Positions 13,615 through 22,160 of a stretch of DNA of 52,222 nt are shown piece by piece (the stretch's first letter is position 1; each line of letters starts with the position of its first letter). The notes beneath the pieces were generated by a model that saw only the letters and a program-made list of their open reading frames with translations, was not told where the DNA came from and made no database searches. Position numbers and translations under genes: made by a program. The stretch comes from a virus: positions 1 through 52,222 of the IMG/VR virus record IMGVR_UViG_3300043409_000384, one strand, 5' to 3'.

Positions 13615-14613
13615 TTACTGCTTGTTACGATTGCGAATCATAGCCAAGATGTCCTCGGCTTTTTGACTAGACGGTTTTGCTGTTACCACCGGGGCAGTTG
13701 GTGCCGGGGTGTCGTCAGTATCAAATGGTGCATCGTCATCATGTGCCACAGGTGCGGCCACTACCGGACGGGCCTGTGCTACAGGAGCCGGTGCATCTTC
13801 TGCTTTTGAGGCACCTTCCGGAACATTGAGTCCATAAGGCTTGTAGTAGTTGGCCCAACGATCTGGATCGTAAGGTTGTCCATCAACACTTGCCTCAAAC
13901 ATTTCCTTAATGACTTTAAGGTCAGTTTCTGAAGGACGCTTTGGCAAAAAGTCACCTAGGTTATGCAGTCCAAACTGCTCAATCGCGGCGGCCTCCACTG
14001 CTGTAAGTGCAGACTCTTTGCGGCTCCAAGTGCTAGTACTGTAGTCAGCATATCCACCTTTGCTGGTTTTCTTGATGCTAAAATCAAGTCCTGCCGCATA
14101 GTCAGTTGGCATAGATTCCATTTCTGGATCCATTAGTGCGTTCTTGATCAAGTTGAAGATCTGTGGGCTAATAACAAATCTACGGATTGGATTCTCTGGT
14201 GTCTTGTCATCACCAATTGGATTGTCACGTACAAAGCCTTGGAACAAGTAAGATTTCTTTTTCCAATATTTACGACCCATTTCTTCCAAGTTGGGATCCT
14301 TGAACCATGTACGCACTTCGGCCAATACTGGGCAAGCGTCTCCATACATTTCAACGCAAGGTACTTGAACAACAATAGGTTTGCTATCTGATTGACCTTT
14401 AACGCCAGCGAATGGCAATTTGATCATCAGGCGTTCAACCCAGAAAAAACTGTTCTTTGGATCTGCGTCGGGGAGGAATCTTACGCGACTTGTTGTGTTT
14501 TCTGGAATGTTCCAGTGTGCGTAAATGGCGTTGTCGCCTTGTTGTTTGTTACCGCTTGAACGGTTGTCTTGGGATTGTAGCTTTGCGCGAATTTCTGCTA
14601 ATGTCATGGCCAT
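13615..14613 (-). CDS. gp32: ssDNA-binding protein gp32
   Basis: A 332-residue protein matching T4 gene 32 protein in plan: a basic N-terminal region for cooperativity, a core with 'NSFFWVERLMIKLPFAGVKG', 'VPCVEMYGDACPVL' and 'KKKSYLFQGFV', a Pro/Ala linker and an acidic tail (DDDAPFDTDD). The core retains a C-x7-C instead of the full T4 zinc site, so zinc binding may be lost. It coats ssDNA in replication and recombination with UvsX/UvsY. Two close start codons (MAM) follow a strong AAGGAG ribosome site. The leader contains likely autoregulatory elements. Confidence 0.9.
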   Translation of the reverse strand: MAMTLAEIRAKLQSQDNRSSGNKQQGDNAIYAHWNIPENTTSRVRFLPDADPKNSFFWVERLMIKLPFAGVKGQSDSKPIVVQVPCVEMYGDACPVLAEVRTWFKDPNLEEMGRKYWKKKSYLFQGFVRDNPIGDDKTPENPIRRFVISPQIFNLIKNALMDPEMESMPTDYAAGLDFSIKKTSKGGYADYSTSTWSRKESALTAVEAAAIEQFGLHNLGDFLPKRPSETDLKVIKEMFEASVDGQPYDPDRWANYYKPYGLNVPEGASKAEDAPAPVAQARPVVAAPVAHDDDAPFDTDDTPAPTAPVVTAKPSSQKAEDILAMIRNRNKQ

Positions 14614-14695
14614 AATAGTTCTCCTTAAAAATGTGCCTTAATTTTGTGCCTTAATATGTATAATGCACTCGTTGCAGTATACAGTAGTATTTATG
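14614..14695 (-). promoter_or_regulatory. gp32 late promoter and structured leader
   Basis: CATAAATA (14688-14695) is a late promoter. About 5 nt downstream, at the predicted +1, begins a hairpin UGUAUA-c-UGCA-ACGAG-UGCA-u-UAUACA (14657-14683). It is followed by UUAAGGCACA AAA UUAAGGCACA and UUUUUAAGGAG (14621-14654), three UUAAGG units, the last forming the ribosome site. T4 gp32 represses its own translation by binding an unstructured leader next to a pseudoknot; this layout is analogous. Confidence 0.6.
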
Positions 14696-14751
14696 ATAAG
14701 TCAAAAGAAAAGGCAAATTAATTTGCCCGTTTCCGTTACCAAAATTTGGTG

Positions 14752-16224
14752 TTATCTTCTCAGGCCGGCCAATGATCTAATAAAGTCCAATGGATCAGCA
14801 CTTTGCATTACTGGCTGTGCCGGTGAGGCCGGCGGCGTTGCTTCTGGTGCAGGTTGTTCTGCAGGTTGGGTTGTGCCCAACACTGGTTCCGCTCCGGGTT
14901 GTGGTTCTGCTTTGTCATTCTGCATGACTGCTTCGATTTGCGGAACTATTGCGGGCATGTTTTGCTTGACCCATTTTAGCACTTCTGGACGGCAATCGTA
15001 TTCTTCGCCTTTGATGTCGGCCATATCATGTATGTCATCAAATAACTGATCATCACCAATTACACTATATAATGCACTGGTAGCATCTTCGCCGTTGACT
15101 CCAACTTGCAGTGGTTTGCTCATTAATTCAACTAGTCGACGAACTTCTTCTTCCGACTCGGGCATGGCCCAAGTGCCTTCCACTATACCGTTGGCCCAAG
15201 ATTCAAATTCTTCTGCCATTGGTGTATTCAGACTTTCTTGTTGTCGTTTATGAGCGCGGTACACAAATGGCAGTGCGGCATCAAAACGCTCATCATACAT
15301 CTTCTTAACAAAACGCTCACGCAATGCGTCGACGTCGTATTCATCTTCTACTGCGGATTCAGGCATGTAGTTTTCCATAAAATCCAAATAGTGGCGTGGG
15401 CTTCTTAGGCGCTTTAGTTGGTCCTTGAGTTCTTTATACCTGTTGATGGCAGCATTTGCCATTTGATCTGTTTCTGAATCTTCAAATTGACGACGCTTGA
15501 TCGAACGTACAAAATGGCTCATATTGCCCATTTCGGTAACCATGCCGTTCATACACTCGGCTATGTCATCATTGTGTTCGCCGCCATGTGCAATATGTGT
15601 TGCCAGTGCGGCCGCACAACCTAGATGCTTGTGTGGCACAAGGAAACGCTCACCATGTGGTGTTTCGATAAAGATCTGATCAATTTTACGACCGCGGGCG
15701 CCGTGTTGTTCTTCATCAATGCTGTCGCTGTGTATGATTCTTAATTTACAAGGACCAACTTCCATGAAGCTATGACGGCTGGTTCCATATAGTCGGCTTT
15801 CGGTTACGTTAATTTCTTCTTTGCTCACGGTATCATCTGCCTTGGTTTGTTGTTTGATGTCTTTGAGTTGTAGGTTGCTTTTGGCAACATCTCTAGTATC
15901 AAAGTTTAACATGTTACGCTTGGCAAACTTACGCAAGTTTCTTAAAAAATCGTACCATGTTTGTTGTTTAGTATCATCTTCTTCATCTTGTTTAATATTG
16001 TCAATGATATCACTGCCGAAATAAACTTTCATTGCTTTTTCGTCAATCAAACTTATTGTTACATTGCCTAGTATGTCACCGTCAACATCAAAATCAAAGT
16101 TAAAAAACCTGGCTCGTTCTGGGTCTTGGGTGCGTTTGGCAGTTTCGTCGCCCAGATTCACATTACTGAATCGGCTACGGATCTTGTCAAACAAGTTTTC
16201 TGCAATTTTGTCTATTTCTCTCAT
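14752..16224 (-). CDS. putative virion-associated protein, unknown function
   Basis: A 490-residue acidic, helix-rich protein from the ATG at 16224 (an upstream in-frame ATG at 16272 would overlap the oxygenase gene and lies upstream of the promoter). It has a mixed N-terminal part (about 1-110), a charged middle, a long helical region, a Pro/Ala/Gln-rich linker (about 440-475) and the C-terminal tag 'LDFIRSLAGLRR'. That tag resembles 'LNELARLAGL' and 'LVELKRLAGL' in two other proteins here. A late promoter 5 nt upstream of the ATG marks a late, probably virion or assembly, protein. I do not recognise the family. Confidence 0.6.
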   Translation of the reverse strand: MREIDKIAENLFDKIRSRFSNVNLGDETAKRTQDPERARFFNFDFDVDGDILGNVTISLIDEKAMKVYFGSDIIDNIKQDEEDDTKQQTWYDFLRNLRKFAKRNMLNFDTRDVAKSNLQLKDIKQQTKADDTVSKEEINVTESRLYGTSRHSFMEVGPCKLRIIHSDSIDEEQHGARGRKIDQIFIETPHGERFLVPHKHLGCAAALATHIAHGGEHNDDIAECMNGMVTEMGNMSHFVRSIKRRQFEDSETDQMANAAINRYKELKDQLKRLRSPRHYLDFMENYMPESAVEDEYDVDALRERFVKKMYDERFDAALPFVYRAHKRQQESLNTPMAEEFESWANGIVEGTWAMPESEEEVRRLVELMSKPLQVGVNGEDATSALYSVIGDDQLFDDIHDMADIKGEEYDCRPEVLKWVKQNMPAIVPQIEAVMQNDKAEPQPGAEPVLGTTQPAEQPAPEATPPASPAQPVMQSADPLDFIRSLAGLRR

Positions 16225-16228
16225 AATG

Positions 16229-16798
16229 TTATTTATCTGTATATGGGCCAAAGGTTGTATAGCTAGACACACGGAACGTACCTGATGGGACTGGGGTTAG
16301 CATACCATGCCAAAGTAAGGGTTGTGACCCATCGGAATTGGGTCCGTTTAGCATGATGTATCCAGTATTAGCTTCCGGAACAAACCTTTTATATGGATCG
16401 TGTGGGTCTCTGGCATTTGTAAATATTGTACCCAACTTATCACTTGGGGATACCCAATATATTTGCATAGTAGATGGCAACTCCCCATCTGTATGCATAC
16501 CCACTGTAAAATCTGGTTCATCAAGCCACCAGACAGTATTACCTCGATTGGTTGGGCGGTCGAATTCTATGTTGCATAGTTCTGCAATTTGTGTATATAA
16601 AGATGCTATATAGTCGTTTACCTCAATTAGCAGAGGATCTGCATCAGTGGTTAACGCTCTGCGTAGCCAGTCTAATTGCATGTCTTGTTTTTGCCAAGGT
16701 GCGGCTAACCAATCCTTGGCTAGGATTTGATCAACAAGGTGTTGTGGTAATAAGTCTGCGACTTGAAACAACCTATCAGTTACTGGTGTTATTTGCAT
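16229..16798 (-). CDS. 2OG-Fe(II) oxygenase
   Basis: A 189-residue oxygenase with H102-x-D104 ('HTD'), distal H164 (LLWHG) and R176 (GTFRVSSY), the complete facial triad plus 2OG-binding arginine. It follows the terminase gene by 1 nt. Phage proteins of this type are often annotated prolyl hydroxylase-like; a structural protein or nucleic acid substrate would fit the genomic context but is unproven. Confidence 0.75.
   Translation of the reverse strand: MQITPVTDRLFQVADLLPQHLVDQILAKDWLAAPWQKQDMQLDWLRRALTTDADPLLIEVNDYIASLYTQIAELCNIEFDRPTNRGNTVWWLDEPDFTVGMHTDGELPSTMQIYWVSPSDKLGTIFTNARDPHDPYKRFVPEANTGYIMLNGPNSDGSQPLLWHGMLTPVPSGTFRVSSYTTFGPYTDK
16230..16237 (-). promoter_or_regulatory. late promoter fused to start codon
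   Basis: Minus GATAAATA, then ACATT, then ATG (16224), with no SD. The AAATAA within it carries the stop codon of the oxygenase gene (TAA, 16229-16231). Confidence 0.75.
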
Positions 16799-16799
16799 A

Positions 16800-18368
16800 T
16801 TACATTGTCATAATGAATGGCATAGGTTCAATAAAGTCGTCTAAACTGTCCCTTAGGTGCTGGTCTAGGTCCGGGTCATAACTTTGTAGTAACTGTACCA
16901 TGCGTAACACTAAGATTGTAGACATAACCAGGTCATCGGTCTCTCCAACTTTGGCCGCATAACTTACTCCGGCCGCAACAAAAGTTTTTAGTTCGCTGAT
17001 CATGTTTTTGCTGGCAATGTGCATACGCCGAGTTTCGATCAAGCTCTTTAACTTGGCACAGGCCGCAAGTTTGCTCTTGTTTGTTGTGGTAAATCCGCGT
17101 CGATATAATCTAGTGCTTCCCACTTTCTTGGGCTCAGTTAAGAATGTTCCGTGTATGTTTTCTTCACCAATTTCGCTGATACTAACCAGGCCTGCTTCGC
17201 CAATGGTGTTGTTTTCTATGCTGTAGTAAATATCTGTGTCGGTGTTGGTGATCTCAAACAGGTAATCACATATTTCCTTTACAATGGCAATTTGTCTTTG
17301 TATGGGAGTTTTGTTATGTTGCCATTCACCCACCTGCATCATGCCCGGGATTTCATAAATTTGTATAGCCGCATAGTCGCCGCCTGTGCCCAGACTGGGA
17401 TCTAACCCCACTACATACTGATGTCCTTTGCTAGGCTTCTTGTACCAACGTACTTGTCCCTGGCGCTCAATTGGGTCTATTCCGGCCATTTCAATTAAGG
17501 TGGTACTGTTGATTAGTGTTTCGTCATAGATCAAGAACTCGCATCCATGTTCACGACGGAAACGTTCTTCACCAATGCGACCAATTTCTTCTGTTTTCCA
17601 TTGTTCGTCACGATCTGGGTGTTCTTGCCAGGCTGCCTGGAAGCCTCTAAATCCGTTTACACCCAATTCAGTTCGATTGCCAAATTCATCAACACATTTG
17701 TTGGCCCCTTTCCAAATTAATGCAAACTGGTCTTCATCACTATTGGGTGTGCTTGTGATAATGGCCTTACCACCTGTGCTCAGTGTGGGTGATATAGATG
17801 TCCAAAATTCTTTAGCAATGGTGGGACGGACGAACGCAAACTCATCACAGTACAGTAGTGTAATACTCATACCACGACCTGTTGTTTCAGTTGTTGTTTG
17901 ACTCACAATACGACTACCGTTTTCAAACTCTAAACTGCCTTTGTTGTAACTGGTACAACCTGCACGAATATGGTCCGGACACAGTTCATAGGCATACCGA
18001 ACTCGTTGCATAATTTCTTGTGCTCCTGTATACTTGTGAGCCGCAATAAGAATTGTTGAGTCTGGAACAAACATGGCATACCACAGCAAGTAGCCTGCGG
18101 CACTGGTTGATTTGCCTGTTTGTCTGGGCATTAATGCTATACTGAATCTGTGACAGTGATAAGTATCAATGAGACGCTTTTGATATTCAAAAGGGTGATA
18201 CAACATCTTACCTTTGACGGGGTGTTGTATGTAGAAGTAGTTGTCCATAAAATACTGTGGTCCTGCCACAGGATCTGCACAGCGAGCAAATTCCATAATT
18301 TGCCGTTCTGTGTAAGACGACTTTTTATGGGGCGTCTTTACTAGTTGTTGTTCGTCAATTTTTGCCAT
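16800..18368 (-). CDS. gp17: terminase large subunit (gp17)
   Basis: A 522-residue packaging ATPase/nuclease. Walker A-like PRQTGKST (residues 81-88), Walker B 'LLYCDEFAF' (about 175), coupling motif 'TSTPNS', and a C-terminal RNase H-fold nuclease starting 'VVGLDPSLGTGGDYAA' with its catalytic aspartate. It is slightly shorter than T4 gp17 (610). It translocates DNA into proheads and cuts concatemers. An HNH gene begins 12 bp upstream on the opposite strand, so the two share a divergent intergenic spacer. Confidence 0.95.
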   Translation of the reverse strand: MAKIDEQQLVKTPHKKSSYTERQIMEFARCADPVAGPQYFMDNYFYIQHPVKGKMLYHPFEYQKRLIDTYHCHRFSIALMPRQTGKSTSAAGYLLWYAMFVPDSTILIAAHKYTGAQEIMQRVRYAYELCPDHIRAGCTSYNKGSLEFENGSRIVSQTTTETTGRGMSITLLYCDEFAFVRPTIAKEFWTSISPTLSTGGKAIITSTPNSDEDQFALIWKGANKCVDEFGNRTELGVNGFRGFQAAWQEHPDRDEQWKTEEIGRIGEERFRREHGCEFLIYDETLINSTTLIEMAGIDPIERQGQVRWYKKPSKGHQYVVGLDPSLGTGGDYAAIQIYEIPGMMQVGEWQHNKTPIQRQIAIVKEICDYLFEITNTDTDIYYSIENNTIGEAGLVSISEIGEENIHGTFLTEPKKVGSTRLYRRGFTTTNKSKLAACAKLKSLIETRRMHIASKNMISELKTFVAAGVSYAAKVGETDDLVMSTILVLRMVQLLQSYDPDLDQHLRDSLDDFIEPMPFIMTM

Positions 18369-18380
18369 TATCTATTACTT

Positions 18381-18908
18381 ATGAGTGACTGCCTACTACT
18401 TAATCAAGATTATCGTCCAATTTCCGTACTGCCCTTGAGCGTTATTAATTGGCAACATGCTATCAAACTAATGTTTCTTAAAAAAGTTCATGTACTTGAA
18501 ACTTATCCAACATGGATAGTGCATTCAGAACGCTTGTCCATCAATGTGCCCAGCGTTTGTGTGACCACGGACTATTTCAAATACAAGAAACATGTCAAGT
18601 TTAGTCGCTACAACATGTATTTACGCGACCTGTTTGAGTGTCAGTATTGCGAAGACATATTTGACTACGAAGATTTGACCATTGATCATGTCATACCTAG
18701 AGCGGCTGGAGGTAAGACTGCATGGGATAACTGTGTCACCAGTTGCAAGAGCTGTAACCATCACAAAGGTTCTAAGTTGATGCGTCCAAAGAACTTGCCG
18801 CATCGTCCAGAATACTACAACCTGGTCAACAAGTGGAAAGACTTACCTTTCACTGTCAAACAGGAATCGTGGAACAAATACTTGGGTGTTGAAAAACTAG
18901 TTGCTTGA
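18381..18908 (+). CDS. HNH endonuclease next to terL
   Basis: A 175-residue protein ending in a classical HNH module: C87-x2-C90, D102-H103 ('IDHVIPRAAGG'), N117, C122-x2-C125 and 'CNHHKG'. Zinc is held by the four cysteines. I use the ATG at 18381 because an upstream in-frame ATG (18345) lies inside terL. It is an isolated plus-strand gene inside minus-strand blocks, divergent from terL and overlapping the end of 18897-19334 by 12 bp. It could be a homing nuclease, or a packaging-associated HNH as found beside terminases of other tailed phages. The position touching terL favours the second or a homing insertion near terL. Confidence 0.85.
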   Translation: MSDCLLLNQDYRPISVLPLSVINWQHAIKLMFLKKVHVLETYPTWIVHSERLSINVPSVCVTTDYFKYKKHVKFSRYNMYLRDLFECQYCEDIFDYEDLTIDHVIPRAAGGKTAWDNCVTSCKSCNHHKGSKLMRPKNLPHRPEYYNLVNKWKDLPFTVKQESWNKYLGVEKLVA

Positions 18909-19334
18909 GTCGTTGCGAAACTTGCGTTCTAGACGGGACGCAAGTTGTTCTACTTTGTCTGCATCGGCATTGCCGTTTTTATCAATTAGATGTGCAGGGT
19001 TACGCTCGGCTTCTGGGGGAGCATCACCCACTGGTTTTTCACCAGTCAAATACGGACGACTAAACCATAGTTGAAACCATTCGGGGGTTCCTGCTTTGAT
19101 GTTTAGTTGTTTTTCCAGGCGTTGTTTTTCCATGCCAGTGATAGAAATATTTGATCCCACTGGACTCATGGATGGCATTTCCCTGGCATCAGCACAAATT
19201 GGGGTAAAGTCTTCCAACAAGCCGTTGCCCAGGCCAGCTAACCGTTTGAGTTCGACCAGGTCGTCTGCGGCCATTGCGGCATCAGGAATATGATCCTGTG
19301 CATAACTTGGTGCGGTTATGCGATACTGTTTCAT
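18897..19334 (-). CDS. hypothetical protein with LAGL motif
   Basis: A 145-residue protein with 'MAADDLVELKRLAGLGNG' (about residues 21-38) near the N-terminus, a central 'EKQRLEKQLNIKAGTPEWFQLWFSRPYLTGEKP' block that may contact a partner, and a helical basic end. The short RLAGL motif recurs in 19717-22158 and at the C-terminus of 14752-16224. It overlaps the next gene by 4 bp. Probably a head or packaging-associated protein from context; no family recognised. Confidence 0.6.
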   Translation of the reverse strand: MKQYRITAPSYAQDHIPDAAMAADDLVELKRLAGLGNGLLEDFTPICADAREMPSMSPVGSNISITGMEKQRLEKQLNIKAGTPEWFQLWFSRPYLTGEKPVGDAPPEAERNPAHLIDKNGNADADKVEQLASRLERKFRNDSSN

Positions 19335-19720
19335 TTGCGTCGAAGAACAACAGGACCTGTTGCTTTGATTGGACTTGTTTTGTTCACTGAGTCTAGCTCA
19401 CTCTTATTGCTGGCCCAGTTTTTATCAAACTTGATGCCAATTTGTTTTGCGGCATGATACAAGGTTTCTAGTTCTTCATCTGCATAAGGGGAATAGAAAG
19501 GATCCCCAGCAATATAATTATCCTTGTCCATGGTCTGGTCTGGACTTCCTGCGAGTGCAACACTAAAACGATAATTTAAATATAAACTTCCAGAATTCAT
19601 ATTCAAGTCGGGACTGGTCAGTGCATTTGACAAACCCACTGCTTGAGTCTTGCTAATTGGCCTAGTAGAGCCGCCCCCATCGGGAGCGGACCCTTCGAGA
19701 ATAATCTCGTTTATTTTCAT
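19331..19720 (-). CDS. candidate capsid-targeted internal protein
   Basis: A 129-residue protein starting MKINEIILEGSAPDGGG. The first ten residues match the plan of the T4 capsid-targeting sequence (MKTYQEFIAEA), and 'ILE-G' is an ideal prohead protease (gp21) site (L/I-x-E then A/G/S). The mature part would be about 120 residues, with a Gly/Ser linker then a mixed fold ending basic (RRK). It is coupled to both neighbours by 4-bp overlaps and sits in the packaging/head region. Cleavage and packaging are inferred. Confidence 0.55.
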   Translation of the reverse strand: MKINEIILEGSAPDGGGSTRPISKTQAVGLSNALTSPDLNMNSGSLYLNYRFSVALAGSPDQTMDKDNYIAGDPFYSPYADEELETLYHAAKQIGIKFDKNWASNKSELDSVNKTSPIKATGPVVLRRK

Positions 19721-22158
19721 TTTGTTAATTTAATACTTTGGTATTCGGCCATTAACTTTGCACCAAGTGCTTCAAGTGGGTGAGACTCTTCAACCTTGTT
19801 GGCCTTGGGTGTTTTTGGATTAGCGGCCCGGTTGGCTGTTTCAGGGTCTTGATCTTTTTGCTTGTTCAAGTCATCTGTGGTATCAGCATAGCCAACAGTT
19901 TCTGCACGGTGCATGCCGCGAACATCAGGGCGAGGAGTATTTAATACTTCTTCGGGTTTGTCGATGTCGGTGTTGCCGTATTCTTTGGCTTCCATTGGCT
20001 CGGCTGTAACGACTACTTCAGCATGTTGCTGTTGTCCACCTGCCATACCGGCCATCTTTAACATCTGCATCAGTTGATCAGCGGCTTCACCGTCAGCACT
20101 GATATTGATATTCTTGGTACCATCACTGCTTTGTGTTGTGTTGATACTCATCTTGCCTTGTTGCTGTTGCATGTCTTGTGCCATGCTACCAATTGGGCTG
20201 ACGATTCCGCAGTTCTCTTTGAGTTTGGCCAACTCACGGTCTGCGGCCTCTGTGTCTTCGCAGGCACATGGCTCACTCTTGCAAGTTGGGCATGTTTCAC
20301 CTTCTTGAACTGGAAATTCTTCGTTGCCTAGTTTGAAGCTGTCCTCGCCATCGGCTTTGGCCTGTAGTGCTTTGAAGTGCATGACTCCGGCACCTTCTTC
20401 CATGTCATTTTCATTGAAGCCTACTTGTGATATATTATAATATGGTTCATCACTGGGGTTTGGTACATTATCATTGATCCATGCTTGTGCTTCTTGTTGA
20501 CTTGCAAAAGGTCCAGAAACTCGTTCTGGATCACCAGTTCTTATTTCATAGTTAACATAAAAACCACTAGCTTCGGCGCCTTCAGGCAGGTTGGGTTCAC
20601 TATGAGTTCCATGTGCGGCCTTGATACTGCCTTTTAAACTGGTAATATGATTGCGCGAAGGCATGCCTTTTCTTGGACCACGATCTAGGACATCATGCCC
20701 ATGACGGCCAAAGCCTTTTTGTAACGGGTCATTGTGGTCAAACTCGCCACCACCTATTAGGTCTTTTGAGCCTGCATAGTCATCTGGTCTAGGGCCATTG
20801 TAGTACTCGTCATCGCTGTAATCATCGTTTTCATAATCGGGTAATTCTTGAGTGTACAGACGATCTTTGTATTTGGGATCACGATACTTGGCCGCTTCAT
20901 CGACTTCTGCTTCGCCACCCTGTTCGTCTTTTCCTTGAGCACCTTGAATAACATCGCGTCTAGTTACTGTTTTATATGGCTTGGCATTGTTGGCCAAGTT
21001 GCCGTCATTGGCTTCTTTTACTGTCAAGCCTGCTAGACGGGCCAGTTCGTTTAGTTCTGCGGCTTCTTGCATACCCATCTTGTGGCGCAAGTCTGCTTTC
21101 ATGTCTTCATCGCTACCATGGCCCAATGTATTTAGAACTTGTCCGCCCAGGCGCTTGGCACGATCCATCATGCTGGGCCGTGCAGGTGCAAGTGGCATGG
21201 GGAAATTATCATTGTCCATTGGATTTTCTGTTGCATCATTCAACTGTGATTTACCGTAACTGTGTACTTCCATGCAGTCACGCAGGAGTTCACTGCAATG
21301 TCCTGTTTCTTTAAATGCTTGAATGTCGTTTTGCAATTCAGCCAACATCTCTTGTAGTGTCATGTCTTTCTTCTTGACCATCTCAGTGAAGTTAACGCCT
21401 TCGATCAACAACTTGGCCATACGACGACTGCTTTCCATTGTTTTGGTTTTGGTTTTAGAACGAAGTAGGCCTGCACCTTTGGCTTGCTTTTTAAAACTGG
21501 CAAATGGATTTTCTGCTTCGGTCATGTCTTTTTGTTTTTTACGCAAGGCACTATTGAACTTGTCATCTTGTGCATTGTGTTTTGCAGATGCTTTTTTATC
21601 TTTGCGGTCATCAGCATCAGCATATTTCATACCTGCCGCATCTCTTGCTCTCTTTAGCAGTTCAGGACTCAGTTCATTGATTTGGTCTTCGTTAGTGTCC
21701 TGTGTTGCTTTGCCTTTGACCACGGTGCCTTTGGCACCCTTGGGTGCTTTGTCTGGCACACGACCAAATGGATCATTGCCAATTTTGGCAGGAGCACTGG
21801 CCGCAGGATCTTTCTTAGGACGACCTTTGGGACCTTTTACACGAACAACTTTTTCTTTTTTAGCTGTGCCTTTGGCAGGACGGCCACGCTTGGGAGCGTC
21901 TTCGTCATCGGGATCACCTTGATATTCGGTGCCGTATGTACCTTTATGCTTGGTGACACCGTTTTTATATTCAGTGTCACCTTCATTGAATTTAGCAAAT
22001 TGCTCTTTGAGTTTTTCTTCGACTTTAGCCACACCCTCAAGAATTGACCCTTTGGCTTCTACGCTTTCGTAGATGGCCTGTGGTTTCTTATTCTCTAGCG
22101 GCTCTTGTTTTGGTGTTACTTTTTTGAGACTATCTAAAATTGTGTACATGTTGCTCAT
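19717..22158 (-). CDS. long disordered head/scaffold-like protein
   Basis: An 813-residue protein of very low-complexity, charged composition (K/E/D/G/P-rich), with basic 'KRGRPAKGTAKKEKVVRVKGPKGRPKKDP' (AT-hook-like GRPAKG/GRPKK) at about residues 90-115. Near residue 370 is 'LNELARLAGL', and a Cys cluster 'CPTCKSEPCAC' lies at about 630. It contains several possible prohead protease sites (SILE-G near 40, LLIE-G near 250). Composition suggests a scaffold/core or DNA-binding internal protein processed during head maturation; I know no named homologue. It sits between the gp16-like gene and terL. Confidence 0.5.
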   Translation of the reverse strand: MSNMYTILDSLKKVTPKQEPLENKKPQAIYESVEAKGSILEGVAKVEEKLKEQFAKFNEGDTEYKNGVTKHKGTYGTEYQGDPDDEDAPKRGRPAKGTAKKEKVVRVKGPKGRPKKDPAASAPAKIGNDPFGRVPDKAPKGAKGTVVKGKATQDTNEDQINELSPELLKRARDAAGMKYADADDRKDKKASAKHNAQDDKFNSALRKKQKDMTEAENPFASFKKQAKGAGLLRSKTKTKTMESSRRMAKLLIEGVNFTEMVKKKDMTLQEMLAELQNDIQAFKETGHCSELLRDCMEVHSYGKSQLNDATENPMDNDNFPMPLAPARPSMMDRAKRLGGQVLNTLGHGSDEDMKADLRHKMGMQEAAELNELARLAGLTVKEANDGNLANNAKPYKTVTRRDVIQGAQGKDEQGGEAEVDEAAKYRDPKYKDRLYTQELPDYENDDYSDDEYYNGPRPDDYAGSKDLIGGGEFDHNDPLQKGFGRHGHDVLDRGPRKGMPSRNHITSLKGSIKAAHGTHSEPNLPEGAEASGFYVNYEIRTGDPERVSGPFASQQEAQAWINDNVPNPSDEPYYNISQVGFNENDMEEGAGVMHFKALQAKADGEDSFKLGNEEFPVQEGETCPTCKSEPCACEDTEAADRELAKLKENCGIVSPIGSMAQDMQQQQGKMSINTTQSSDGTKNINISADGEAADQLMQMLKMAGMAGGQQQHAEVVVTAEPMEAKEYGNTDIDKPEEVLNTPRPDVRGMHRAETVGYADTTDDLNKQKDQDPETANRAANPKTPKANKVEESHPLEALGAKLMAEYQSIKLTK

Positions 22159-22160
22159 GA

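Noticed and set aside
16225-16272. Upstream start (16272) for the 14752-16224 gene
   Set aside because: It would overlap the oxygenase gene and lies upstream of the late promoter whose transcript would start at 16224.
21323-21922. Plus-strand open frame of 199 codons
   Set aside because: Antisense shadow of the Lys/Glu-rich 813-residue gene; low-complexity coding strands leave the opposite strand open.
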